63,041 bases of DNA, from the NCBI GenBank assembly GCA_964491605.1, contig CAZBGY010000009.1:1-63041 (forward strand). Direction: 5' to 3'. Below, piece by piece: positions 52,937 to 62,809 of the stretch (position 1 is the stretch's first letter; each line of letters starts with the position of its first letter). The position numbers were made by a program, and so were the translations under genes. Source of the DNA: DRYS01 sp964491605 (GTDB lineage Archaea; Thermoproteota; CALKCG01; B24; DRYS01). The notes under the pieces were generated by a model, which was given only the letters and a program-made list of their open reading frames with translations, did no database searches and had not been told where the DNA came from.

Positions 52937-55900
52937 TAGGGTTGGGTTGGATCAGAATCCTGACGATCCTATCGATAACGGTTATAATCTTAACGTTGAT
53001 CTCCACGGTGAACCCCCTATGCCTGCAGCAGGATGGAAGCTACATAAGGTTAGCAGGTAGGATTACAGATAGTGAAGACTCGCCTATAGTAAACTCTACG
53101 GTTATAGCTCTAGATTTCTCATCGTTTAGGAGGTATTATACGTATACCGATGCTCACGGCTACTACGAGCTTATACTACCAGCTGAGAATCCTCTAGGTG
53201 CCCCTCCAGAATACATACTATACGCTACGCATATAGATCCGGAAACAGGTCTACCAGACTATACTATAGGGATATATCCATTTAATCCGTACGATCAGAG
53301 AGCTAGGATTAAACATAGCTTGGAAGTAGACTTTAAGCTGTATCCTGCTGCTATAATTAGGATAGAGGGTAAGCCTTGGCATATCGAATTTCTAGAAGAG
53401 CCTCTATACTATATAGTAGAATTGATAGATCCGTCAACCCTTACCGCTATAAGTTTGGCTAATACCATAGTCGTCTACGGTAAGCCTCCGTATGCTTATA
53501 GCGATAAACCTGATGTTAGATTCATCCTCGGATATATTCTAGATCCGAGCGTAGTCATCGTACCTGCAAATACGAATATACTACTTAGGGTTGAAGCCGG
53601 TTTCCGTAGAGAGATGAGGTTCAAGGTTATAGAGTACGTGTATAGGTTTATGGGTGAATACCCGTTCAACCTACCTCCAGGCTCCATGGTATCGATAAAT
53701 CTCGATGAAGTGTTTACGAGGTTTAACATCGATTATCTTAAGAGTGAAGCTGTAAGGGTTCATGAAAAGCTTATCGAATCTATGGAGGATGGTTTCTTCG
53801 TAGGCGGCGAACTACACGATCTCAATAAGGCTTTAGAGATGGTTAGGGAAGCTGAGGAGAAGCTTAGAACGGCGATCAGCTACGATGAGTTGAGGAGTTT
53901 AAGGTTCACGATAGTGGAGCCAGCATACTATATTGTCAAGAGCGTCGAAGGTAGGATAGGCTACATGTACGCTACAGCTGAAGCACAGTACATATTCTTT
54001 CCATGGGTATTATCGCTATTCTCGCTCATATTCTCATTCTTCCTATTCGATGAGGATAAACCGAAGATCGTATGGTCGATCGTCATATATACCGCTCTCA
54101 TACTATTCTTTCTAGCAGTCTACCCTACAGCTTATAAGATACTATCGAAAAATGCTGTACTAGATATAGTGGATCTCATACGTCTAGAGATATCCAATGT
54201 ATGGTTACTAATCTTAAGTTGCACGGCCTCCTTCATAGTGTTATCGCTTACATTCCTGTATGCTCCTAGGAAACGGTTCGGTGTAGAGGTTACCGGTAGA
54301 GCATCTGTTAGAGAGATATTCGCAGCGATAGCTTCTATAGCGAAAAGGAATGTTAAGAGGAGGAAGATTAGAGGGTTCTTCTCCATAGTAACCGTAGCTA
54401 TACTAGTATTCAGCTTCACCACTCTAACATCTATATCATGGGTTTACGGTCTTACAACGGTCGATATTAAACCTCCGGCTAGATCGTTTGAAGGTATACT
54501 AGTTAGAAAGACTCCGGTAAATCTTGAATCCCCAACCGTTGCGACGCACTTATTAACTCAATCCGAGGTTGAAGGTATATCTGATATAGTAGGAGTCGCT
54601 AGAGCTTCGGTTAAAGTTCAAAACGTACCTCTAAGCACACCTCTATTCATCCTTAAAACGAGATACGCTGAAGCTGAGATATATGGGGTTATAGGCTTAG
54701 ATCTGGATGATGTTACCACAGGTATAGGCTCCTACATAGTGAATCGTATAACTAGCTTAGAATCGAATTATACGGTGACCATCTCGGAGAGTTTAGCTAG
54801 GAAGCTAGGTTTAAGCGTCGGTGAATCCACAGATGTATACCTGGTTAAAGCTACTGAATCAGTTTACATCGGTAGATATATAGTTGAAGCTATAGTTAGA
54901 GATGAGTATCTAAGAGCTAGCGATATAGATGGATCTACGATAGCGCCTCTAAGATCGAAGGGTGGTGAGCTTAAACCTACCGAGCCTGAGGAGATTCTAA
55001 TCTTACCGTACCAGAAAGCTTTGGAGATTAACCCTGAAAGGATATTCATAGCTAGAGTATACTTCGATCTACCTGTCGAGGATCGTAGAGTTCAAGATGC
55101 CGTTAGAATTTTAGCTATGAAGGGCTACGTAGTATTCCAGTTCCATGCAGGCAGGGCTAGGGCTACCTATATAGATATGGTTTTAGAGGTTAGGGGTATA
55201 GTAGAGTTTCTAGTACCGTTCACACTCGTACTATTGAATACGGTCTCCGTATTCGTACAGATAGCCTACGAGAGGGAGGGGGAGCTTAAGATCCTAGCAA
55301 CCCTAGGGTTGACGCCTGGGCATATAGCGGCTCTATTCATACTCGAATCTATGGTTATGGGCGCTGTCGGTGGAGGTGTAGGATACCTATCAGGTTTAGG
55401 AGCATATAAGCTGATATCGCTTCTAGGCGAGCAGTGGCAGATAGGTGTTAGGGAGAAGCTTGAATGGTATTGGAGTATAATAGGTTTAGCGGTAGCACTA
55501 TTCGTTACCTTCCTATCCGCTGTTAAATCTGCTTTCGAAGCTGCGGCTAAAGTTACACCATCGATGGTTAGAAGGGTTAAACTTAAACCTGAAGAGAGGG
55601 TTGAAAGGGAGAAAGCTATACTTAAAGCCTACGAAGAGCATAGCTTCATAATGCCTATAAAGGTTAAAGCTAACGAGCTAGTATTCTTCGAAGGATACAT
55701 GCTTGATACGCTTAAATCCATGAAATCGTTATTCTTGGAAAGCGTATCCGATATCAAATTATATAGAGAGGAACCTAAAGCAGAAGGTTTGCCTATATCT
55801 GAAGAGGTTATAGAATTCGTATACAGGTTTACAGAGAAAGGAGAAACATACGAAGTTCTATGCAGATTAACCCTACTGTACAGGAGGGATTCTAGAGATT

Positions 55901-56034
55901 ATAGCGTGATTTTAAAATGTAAGCCGACATACCCTGGTATGCCATACTATACTCTAGAATACACGGCTAAAACTATCAGGAGGATAGTGCTCGAATGGGT
56001 TAGGGTTAAAGAGAGGATTATAGGATCGGTTTAA
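52933..56034 (+). CDS. FtsX/MacB-type permease with N-terminal extracytoplasmic domains
   Basis: This 1033-residue protein starts with a signal/anchor (about 9-30), then a carboxypeptidase-regulatory-like beta domain (about 36-90, AGRITDSEDSPIV), a helical region (about 255-345), three membrane helices (about 352-440), and a full FtsX-like permease module: one helix (about 485-510), an extracytoplasmic domain (about 515-735) and three helices (about 748-775, 785-825, 845-875). The loop KILATLGLTPGHIAALF is typical. A cytoplasmic domain of about 150 residues ends it. The TTG start overlaps the HtrA stop (TTGA). No ATPase gene is nearby. Confidence 0.8.
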   Translation: MIGLGWIRILTILSITVIILTLISTVNPLCLQQDGSYIRLAGRITDSEDSPIVNSTVIALDFSSFRRYYTYTDAHGYYELILPAENPLGAPPEYILYATHIDPETGLPDYTIGIYPFNPYDQRARIKHSLEVDFKLYPAAIIRIEGKPWHIEFLEEPLYYIVELIDPSTLTAISLANTIVVYGKPPYAYSDKPDVRFILGYILDPSVVIVPANTNILLRVEAGFRREMRFKVIEYVYRFMGEYPFNLPPGSMVSINLDEVFTRFNIDYLKSEAVRVHEKLIESMEDGFFVGGELHDLNKALEMVREAEEKLRTAISYDELRSLRFTIVEPAYYIVKSVEGRIGYMYATAEAQYIFFPWVLSLFSLIFSFFLFDEDKPKIVWSIVIYTALILFFLAVYPTAYKILSKNAVLDIVDLIRLEISNVWLLILSCTASFIVLSLTFLYAPRKRFGVEVTGRASVREIFAAIASIAKRNVKRRKIRGFFSIVTVAILVFSFTTLTSISWVYGLTTVDIKPPARSFEGILVRKTPVNLESPTVATHLLTQSEVEGISDIVGVARASVKVQNVPLSTPLFILKTRYAEAEIYGVIGLDLDDVTTGIGSYIVNRITSLESNYTVTISESLARKLGLSVGESTDVYLVKATESVYIGRYIVEAIVRDEYLRASDIDGSTIAPLRSKGGELKPTEPEEILILPYQKALEINPERIFIARVYFDLPVEDRRVQDAVRILAMKGYVVFQFHAGRARATYIDMVLEVRGIVEFLVPFTLVLLNTVSVFVQIAYEREGELKILATLGLTPGHIAALFILESMVMGAVGGGVGYLSGLGAYKLISLLGEQWQIGVREKLEWYWSIIGLAVALFVTFLSAVKSAFEAAAKVTPSMVRRVKLKPEERVEREKAILKAYEEHSFIMPIKVKANELVFFEGYMLDTLKSMKSLFLESVSDIKLYREEPKAEGLPISEEVIEFVYRFTEKGETYEVLCRLTLLYRRDSRDYSVILKCKPTYPGMPYYTLEYTAKTIRRIVLEWVRVKERIIGSV

Positions 56035-56067
56035 GCTTAAAATCAACCTATAGTGGGGGACTAAGCG

Positions 56068-57609
56068 ATCGAAGCTATCCCTAGAAAGATAGCTATAGCG
56101 GCGGTTCTCCTCATACTATCCCTAGCGATACGGTTATACTTCGTAGATGAAACTAGTATCATGCCTGATGAACCTATATACGTAGAGGCTGGTAGGATCT
56201 ATTTAGAGGGGTTTAGGAGGCTAGATTTCAGCTATGATGTTTGGAGGATGAACGCTGAGCATCCGCCGGTAGCTAAGATACTTATAGGATTGACACGGCT
56301 AGCATTCCATGACATACTTGGAGGGGATATACATGCCTTATACCTATCTGCTAGGATAGCCTCCATGATCGTGGGATCGCTTATACCGTTATCGATCTAC
56401 ATCCTAGGATCCCCCATCTACGGCGAACCTACATGCTTCATAACAGGTTTAACTATAGCTCTATCTCCATGGATGGTTTACCACTCGACTTTAGCTACAC
56501 TAGATATTTTCGCATCATTCTTCACAACCCTAAGCTTCCTAACTCTGTATTACGTTAAGCCCGATAACAGGGTATACATATTGCTAGGTATAATCTCAGG
56601 TTTAGCTATAGGATGTAAGGGTACGGCGATAATATGCTTAATAGGCATCCTACTATACTACATCATGATCTATGTATTCGAAGAGAGGGAACGCATGTAT
56701 AGACGTAGGTTACTTGTTAGAATGGTGATCTCGATAATAATTTCTATCCTGACGTTTATATCGATCTGGCCTTGGCTATGGCCTAACCCTCTAGAAAGGG
56801 GGTTCTGGGTTTTAGGATTCCACGCATCGCATATGATTAGAGGTCATACCACGTTCTATGCTGGTAAGGTGTATACGCATGTACCTCCATGGATACCGGT
56901 CTATATAATCTTCGTTAAAAACCCGGTGGTTACGGTCTTATCGGTAATACTATACGTATGCTACACGATTAAGGGTTTGATCGATCGTAAACATAGTAGG
57001 GGGGATCTACTCATCATCTCGTGGCTTATAGGAGGTATAGCTACGTACATGATATTCCCCATCATATTAGGTGATCACTACATACTACCGCTAGCACCTG
57101 CTGTGTACATATCGAGTACCGATATAGCCGTTAAGATGGGTAAGGATGGGAGAGTTGTATACAGAATTCTAGGGTTTCTTCTAGTAGCATCTATGATCGT
57201 AAGCTTGGGGGTAGGGTTATACAGGTATAGGGAATCCCCAGGAGCCTATGTGAACGAAGCTATAGTTAGGGGTGATGAAGCTATAATAATGATAGATACA
57301 GGGTACGAGGATGCTGCCGACTATATGGTCGGCATAGGCTTACCTAGGGATCGTATAGTGGTGATAGCGACACCGTATAATCCCGGTATTCTTGAGATCG
57401 ATCTTAAACGTAAAGGTATAGAAAGTGTAGCGGTCGTCGATATGAGTTCGATCGATTACGCGGATTACGTCTTTATACCCGTACTCTACGCGCGTAGATA
57501 TGGTATACCTAAGGTAGTTTTAGATAGATTTCATCTGATCTATACCGTTGTATCAGGTAACACCGTGTTAACCTATATATTCGAAGCTAACGAGGCTACA
57601 GGTGGCTAG
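56068..57609 (+). CDS. GT39/PMT-like membrane glycosyltransferase, probable AUC start
   Basis: A multi-span GT-C enzyme of about 513 residues with the conserved Asp-Glu pair in MPDEPIYVEAG, EHPPVAK (about 75-81 from the long start) and about ten later membrane helices. It moves a sugar from a polyprenyl phosphate to a protein or glycan. The first ATG (56161) would omit the expected first membrane helix. The frame is open back to a stop at 56062 and encodes that helix (KIAIAAVLLILSLAIRLYF). It contains no ATG, GTG or TTG before 56161. An ATC at 56068 has GTGGGGGA ending 7 bases before it. Confidence 0.75.
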   Translation: MEAIPRKIAIAAVLLILSLAIRLYFVDETSIMPDEPIYVEAGRIYLEGFRRLDFSYDVWRMNAEHPPVAKILIGLTRLAFHDILGGDIHALYLSARIASMIVGSLIPLSIYILGSPIYGEPTCFITGLTIALSPWMVYHSTLATLDIFASFFTTLSFLTLYYVKPDNRVYILLGIISGLAIGCKGTAIICLIGILLYYIMIYVFEERERMYRRRLLVRMVISIIISILTFISIWPWLWPNPLERGFWVLGFHASHMIRGHTTFYAGKVYTHVPPWIPVYIIFVKNPVVTVLSVILYVCYTIKGLIDRKHSRGDLLIISWLIGGIATYMIFPIILGDHYILPLAPAVYISSTDIAVKMGKDGRVVYRILGFLLVASMIVSLGVGLYRYRESPGAYVNEAIVRGDEAIIMIDTGYEDAADYMVGIGLPRDRIVVIATPYNPGILEIDLKRKGIESVAVVDMSSIDYADYVFIPVLYARRYGIPKVVLDRFHLIYTVVSGNTVLTYIFEANEATGG

Positions 57610-57663
57610 CTGGGAAACTATTATTAGGGTCTAACATCGAGTTAGGTATACGGTGATCTAGGT

Positions 57664-58488
57664 TTGAAGCCTTTCAAATTGGGGTTTATAACCGATGAGT
57701 ATAGCCAGGATTTGGATGAAGTTGTGAAATTTGCTCTAGAGGTTGGGGCTGAGCATCTAGAGATAAGGAGTATATGGGGTAAGAATGTTAAGGATCTTAC
57801 AGATGAAGATCTAAGGGTTATTAGAAGGGTGGTTTCGCAGAATGGCTTGCAGATAGACTGTCTAGCTTCACCCCTCTTCAAGGAGCCTATAGAAACCTAT
57901 GAAGCTCATATGAAGATGCTAGATAGACTCTGCGATATAGCACAGATGCTTGATGCTAAGTGTATAAGATGCTTCGCTTTCGTCGGACCTACAGATCGGT
58001 ATGAAGAGATGAAATTTGAGATAGCCTATAAGCTTAGAGCCGCAGCCGAGGTCGTCGATGAATCCGGTTTGAAGCTTGTATTGGAGAATGAACCTATATG
58101 CATAGTTACTACCGGTAGACAGCAGGGTGATCTGATAAGGATTGTAGAGCATAAAGCGTTACTAGCTACGTGGGATCCTGGAAATGCGTACGTCTCCGGT
58201 GTGGAGAGACCATACCCAGACGATTATGTCTACGTGAAGGGTTTAGTAGGGCATATGCATGTTAAGGATGCTTCCAAGGAGGATGGGAAGCCTAGGATAG
58301 TTAAGGTTGGAACTGGAAATATAGATTATAGGGGGCAATTCAGAGCTTTATACGAGGATGGGTATAGGGGGACTATATCGCTCGAGACACACTATAGGCA
58401 TCCCACCGGTGGTAGGATGGAGGCTACGAGGGAAAGCTTCCTAGCTCTGAAGAATATCGTGAGAGAAGCCTTAGGGTTAGAGGAGTGA
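57664..58488 (+). CDS. Xylose-isomerase-like TIM barrel (sugar phosphate isomerase/epimerase family)
   Basis: This 274-residue protein starts at a TTG with ggtgat 5 bases before it. The AP-endonuclease-2/xylose-isomerase-like barrel is shown by HLEIRSIW, KCIRCFAF, LVLENEP (metal Glu), ATWDPGNAY, GHMHVKDA (His) and ISLETHYRHP (final Glu). The four metal ligands Glu/Asp/His/Glu appear present. It probably isomerises a sugar or myo-inositol-type compound. It ends 12 bases inside the convergent paralogue. Confidence 0.85.
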   Translation: MKPFKLGFITDEYSQDLDEVVKFALEVGAEHLEIRSIWGKNVKDLTDEDLRVIRRVVSQNGLQIDCLASPLFKEPIETYEAHMKMLDRLCDIAQMLDAKCIRCFAFVGPTDRYEEMKFEIAYKLRAAAEVVDESGLKLVLENEPICIVTTGRQQGDLIRIVEHKALLATWDPGNAYVSGVERPYPDDYVYVKGLVGHMHVKDASKEDGKPRIVKVGTGNIDYRGQFRALYEDGYRGTISLETHYRHPTGGRMEATRESFLALKNIVREALGLEE

Positions 58489-59280
58489 AGCCCTCCTATA
58501 TGACTCCTCTATATACTTTCTCGTAAAAGATAGTTCTTCGAACGGTTTTTCTCCAAGCCTAGCCTCTATCGATAGATACCCTCTATAGCGTATCTCATCT
58601 AGAGTCTTGAATACTTTTGAGAAATCTATCACACCCCTACCCGGTACACGTAGATTCTCATCCGCTATATGTACATGAACTAGACGTTTAGATACCGCTC
58701 TAAGGGAATCTAGTACGCTATCCTCTTCACGAATCATATGTCTAAGATCTGCTAGAATCATCAGGTGATCTGATCCTATGGATTCAGCTATATCGTAAGC
58801 CTCTAAAACAGTGTTTATGAAGTTACTCTCCCTCTTAGATAGAGGTTCTATAGCGAATACTACTCCATACTCCTCCCCAGCTCTACAAGCCTCCCTTAAC
58901 ACTGCTATATTCCTCTCCCTAGCTATATCGTAGGGTATGTTTGGAGGTATATTCCTAGCATGGGATGAACCCCAGACTAGTATCCTACAATCGATCTCAG
59001 CAGCTGCTTCAGCTAGCCTCCATGTATACTCTATGCTCCTCATCCTCGTAGCTTCATCATCTGATACATGCTGAAAACCTCTAGGATATATCACGTTCGA
59101 TGCAGCTATCTCGAGACCATAGGATTCTACAAGCTCCTTCAGCCTCCTCCTCTCCTCCCTCGATACAGTATACGGATTTAACTGGAGTGATCCAGGTATC
59201 TCTATCCCTTGAAATCCCAGATTGGATAGCATCTCCAGGTTCTCTCTAGATGCTTGCATACAGCATGCAAGCTTAAACAA
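58477..59280 (-). CDS. Xylose-isomerase-like TIM barrel (sugar phosphate isomerase/epimerase family)
   Basis: This is a second, diverged barrel of 267 residues with FQGIEIPGS, RILVWGSS, FAIEPLSKRES (metal Glu), MILADLRHM (Asp), VHVHIADE (His) and YLSIEARLG (last Glu). It resembles hydroxypyruvate-isomerase/epimerase-type enzymes. Tail-to-tail arrangement and 12-base overlap with the first barrel suggest the two work in the same sugar pathway but are not one operon. Confidence 0.85.
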   Translation of the reverse strand: MFKLACCMQASRENLEMLSNLGFQGIEIPGSLQLNPYTVSREERRRLKELVESYGLEIAASNVIYPRGFQHVSDDEATRMRSIEYTWRLAEAAAEIDCRILVWGSSHARNIPPNIPYDIARERNIAVLREACRAGEEYGVVFAIEPLSKRESNFINTVLEAYDIAESIGSDHLMILADLRHMIREEDSVLDSLRAVSKRLVHVHIADENLRVPGRGVIDFSKVFKTLDEIRYRGYLSIEARLGEKPFEELSFTRKYIEESYRRASLL

Positions 59281-59416
59281 GGCTTAGGACACCGGTTTAA
59301 ATCCTTCAGGATTCTACGCTATATATCGCTTTCTATCCCTCCTATAGACCTACACATGTACCTAACATTTATCTTTCTATCGTAGGATATTAGTTCGATC
59401 AAGCTTCAATCGGGAT

Positions 59417-62224
59417 ATGAGCTTAGATCTTATACATGAGAAGTTGAGGTCTAGATTCGAGAAGTTTACACCCATCCAGGAGAAGGCTATACCTATCATA
59501 CTCGAAGGTTGGAATACACTGATCGTAGCACCTACAGGCTCCGGTAAAACCGAAGCTGCTCTACTACCCGTTCTAACGATGTATCTTAAGCGTAGGAAAG
59601 CTAGTCGGGATACGGGTATACATATACTGTACATAACACCTCTCAGAGCTTTGAATCGCGATATGCTTAGAAGGCTTAACGATCTATGCAGCGAGGTATC
59701 TGTCAGGGTCGATGTAAGGCATAGCGATACACCTAAGAGTATTCGCAGCCTTCAGAGTAGGGATCCGCCTGAACTACTTATAACCACACCTGAAACGTTG
59801 CAGCTCCTACTCGGATCGAAGCGTATGCGTAGATGGCTTAGAAGCGTAGGTTGGGTTATAGTCGACGAGGTTCACAACATAGTGTGTAGTAAGAGGGGTG
59901 TACAGCTAGCCGTAGCTTTAGAGAGGCTTAGAAGGATAGCCGACAGGGGGATACAGTTTATAGGGTTATCCGCTTCGATCAGCAGACCATACGAAACTCT
60001 AAGGTTTATAGTCGGTGTAAAGGGTGGAGGGCTCGTCGTAGATGATCCTACCGCTAAAAGGTATGAGATACATGTAGAGGTGTGTAGACCTACCGATGAG
60101 GATTACAAGTTGGCTGAAGAACTTCAATGCAGTGTCACAATGTCTTCTAGGATTAGAAGGATCTATGATTATGCATCCAGATCTAGATCTACGTTGATAT
60201 TCGCTAATTGTAGGGAGCATGTAGAGCTTCTATCGAGTAGGTTGAGGATTATGGGTTTGAACGTAGCATCCCATCACAGTAGTCTTTCAAGCGATTCTAG
60301 AAGCGAAGCAGAGAATCTACTTAAGCGTGGAGGACTTGAAGGTATCGTATGCACATCTAGCTTAGAGCTTGGCATAGATATAGGGAGGATAGATCTATGC
60401 ATACAGTATCTATCTCCTAGGAGTCCCGCCGCTCTCCTACAGAGGATCGGTAGGAGCGGGCATAGCTTATACAAGGTTTCGAAGGGTGTAATCGTATCTA
60501 GCGGATCAGATGATTTCCTAGAAGCCATCGTAGTAGCTCGTAGAGTTTTAGAGGGTAGGTTGGAGGATCAGAAGTTTGAAGAGTATGCTTTAGATGTTCT
60601 AGCACATCAGGTAGCCGGGATAAGCCTGGATTACGGTGGATCGGCTAGTTTAAGCGATATATTCGATATCGTATCATCAACCTATCCCTATAGGGAGCTT
60701 AAGCTCGATGATCTACGTAGAGTTGTAGATTATATGGCTAGACTCGGACTCATAGATCTTGAGGGCGATATCGTAAAAGCGAACGGTAGGACTAGACTAT
60801 ACTACGTTAGGCATGTATCGACTATACCTGAGGAAATCAGATACCCTGTCTTCGATGAGGAGACTGGATGTGAGATAGGTCATCTAGGTGAGGATTTCTA
60901 TGCAAGCTATGGTAAGCCAGGTGTTAAGCTTATACTTAGAGGGGTTCCATGGATCATAACTAGGATTCACGGATTCGATGTATATGTTAGGAGAGCTGAA
61001 GACTACCTAGCGGCTATACCTGGATGGGAGGGTGAAGTCCTACCGACACCTTTCGATGTAGCCTTGGAGGTTGGATATCTCAGAGGGCTTATCGAAACAC
61101 TCTACTCTAGAGGCGTAAGCTTAGATGAGGCTTCAAGGATCCTATCGTCCATGTATCCATCGGATCCTGAAAGCTTCGAGGAAGCTTTAAAACCTCTGTA
61201 TAAGCATCTAGATGAAGGCTATCCGCTCCCTAAGCATAACCTTATACTAGTCGAATCCGTCGGAGGCTATATAGTTCTACATGTATGCGGCGGTCATTCC
61301 GTGAATAGATGTATAGCTAAGATACTATCCCATATACTGAGGGAGAGGTTTAACGTAGAATGTATAGCTAGATGGGATGCGTACAGGATACTATTGATGG
61401 CTCCAGCTCTACCTAGGATTAGCGACCTAGTAGAAGCTATTAAGAGTATCGATCTAGATTGGTGTAGACGTATACTATGGGATTCAGCCGATAGCTATAT
61501 TATGAGGCATATAGCTCTAAAATTCGATGCTATACCAGGTAGCCTATACTATAAGTCTGCAAGCTATCTAGCAACCCTACCCGATAGATTCAAGGATACA
61601 CCCATATACGAGGAGACTGTACGATTCCAGCTTAAACACCATTACGACTACGACAATTTTAGGAAGATTATGGAGGCTATCAAGGATGGAGAGATAGATG
61701 TTAGGATCCTAGAAGATCTAGCCGAACCTACACCTATAGCTAAACCTATATTCGATCTAGGCTTAGAAACTGGGTTCTACGATGATCAATCTTTCAAGGA
61801 TATGCTCCTATCCAAGATGCTGAGCCTCGTATGCTTATCATGCCTATACTCTTGGAGGAGACCTGTTAGAGATCTTCTCCGAGGAGTTTCATGCCCATCA
61901 TGCGGTGGAGGTGAGATAAGCGTGATAAAGTGGAGGAGGGAGGAGACCTTAGAAGCTTTAAGGAAGAGGAGGGATTGCGTGAAGCTTAGCGATGAGGAAG
62001 AGAAGCTTTTACTTAACGTAGATATGGCTGCGGATCTAGTGAAGCTCTACGGTAGTAGGGCATTCATAGCTCTATCTGTTAAAGGTGTAGGACCGTTAAC
62101 AGCTTACCCGATACTAGCTAAGAAGCATAATGATGAGAGAGAATTCCTTAGGGAGCTTAGGGAAGCTATGCGTGAGTATATGGAGACTAGAGACTACTGG
62201 CATGATCGGGATAATCGATCATAG
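59417..62224 (+). CDS. lhr: Lhr-type superfamily 2 helicase
   Basis: This 935-residue helicase has motif I APTGSGKTEAAL (about 39-50), motif II DEVH (about 152-155), motif III SAS, motif IV-VI in SSLELGIDIGR and QRIGRSGHS (about 320-355). A winged helix and the Lhr core domain follow (about 400-800). A zinc knuckle CLSC / CPSC (about 805-830) lies near the end, then a 100-residue tail. The family remodels branched DNA and possibly RNA:DNA hybrids. It overlaps the convergent NTPase by 31 bases. Confidence 0.9.
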   Translation: MSLDLIHEKLRSRFEKFTPIQEKAIPIILEGWNTLIVAPTGSGKTEAALLPVLTMYLKRRKASRDTGIHILYITPLRALNRDMLRRLNDLCSEVSVRVDVRHSDTPKSIRSLQSRDPPELLITTPETLQLLLGSKRMRRWLRSVGWVIVDEVHNIVCSKRGVQLAVALERLRRIADRGIQFIGLSASISRPYETLRFIVGVKGGGLVVDDPTAKRYEIHVEVCRPTDEDYKLAEELQCSVTMSSRIRRIYDYASRSRSTLIFANCREHVELLSSRLRIMGLNVASHHSSLSSDSRSEAENLLKRGGLEGIVCTSSLELGIDIGRIDLCIQYLSPRSPAALLQRIGRSGHSLYKVSKGVIVSSGSDDFLEAIVVARRVLEGRLEDQKFEEYALDVLAHQVAGISLDYGGSASLSDIFDIVSSTYPYRELKLDDLRRVVDYMARLGLIDLEGDIVKANGRTRLYYVRHVSTIPEEIRYPVFDEETGCEIGHLGEDFYASYGKPGVKLILRGVPWIITRIHGFDVYVRRAEDYLAAIPGWEGEVLPTPFDVALEVGYLRGLIETLYSRGVSLDEASRILSSMYPSDPESFEEALKPLYKHLDEGYPLPKHNLILVESVGGYIVLHVCGGHSVNRCIAKILSHILRERFNVECIARWDAYRILLMAPALPRISDLVEAIKSIDLDWCRRILWDSADSYIMRHIALKFDAIPGSLYYKSASYLATLPDRFKDTPIYEETVRFQLKHHYDYDNFRKIMEAIKDGEIDVRILEDLAEPTPIAKPIFDLGLETGFYDDQSFKDMLLSKMLSLVCLSCLYSWRRPVRDLLRGVSCPSCGGGEISVIKWRREETLEALRKRRDCVKLSDEEEKLLLNVDMAADLVKLYGSRAFIALSVKGVGPLTAYPILAKKHNDEREFLRELREAMREYMETRDYWHDRDNRS

Positions 62225-62739
62225 ATTATCGATGGAAGCCTACCCCTATTATCGAATGTAACCTCCACCACTTCTACGTCGCTCATGGATCTTATACTTC
62301 TAGCTAGAGGATCATCGCATCTGTAATGGATAGTACCCAATACATTCTTACCAGAATCCAGTAGCTTATACATAGCATCCCTAAACTTATGGGATAGAAG
62401 CTCCATAGGACCAACCTCATCAACTACTACAACCTTCACAGAATCATCACGTAGAGCGTGAAGGATAGCTTCGACACCTATAGATTCGAACACTCTAACA
62501 TCAACCCTATACCTACCTATCCTAGGACCAGAAGCAAGCGATACATGGGCAAGCCAACCCTCCAGACCTGAAGCTAGATCCCTAACCCTGAAGCCAACCC
62601 TAACACCACGCTCCCTAACCTCGAAGCTCACCATACCACCGACGCCTACACCAGACTCTCTCAGAAGCTTAACGGTTTCTAATACAACGGTAGTCTTACC
62701 AATACCGGGTCTACCGGTTAGGAATATTCTACAGCCCAT
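62194..62739 (-). CDS. THEP1-type nucleoside-triphosphatase
   Basis: This protein of about 181 residues has a Walker A TGRPGIGKTT (about 6-15), GGMVSFEVRE, and Walker B VKVVVVDEVGPMELLSHKFR (about 102-121). A final GTIHYR completes the THEP1 signature. It hydrolyses NTPs with broad specificity; cellular role unclear. The start at 62739 is where the family sequence begins; the longer version adds a hydrophobic stretch not seen in the family. Confidence 0.9.
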   Translation of the reverse strand: MGCRIFLTGRPGIGKTTVVLETVKLLRESGVGVGGMVSFEVRERGVRVGFRVRDLASGLEGWLAHVSLASGPRIGRYRVDVRVFESIGVEAILHALRDDSVKVVVVDEVGPMELLSHKFRDAMYKLLDSGKNVLGTIHYRCDDPLARSIRSMSDVEVVEVTFDNRGRLPSIIYDRLSRSCQ

Positions 62740-62809
62740 CAGATGGGATATTAGACTAAAGATCTGTATAAAAATGATGGGTAACAACCTATTCCCTGCT
62801 TCCTGAGAG

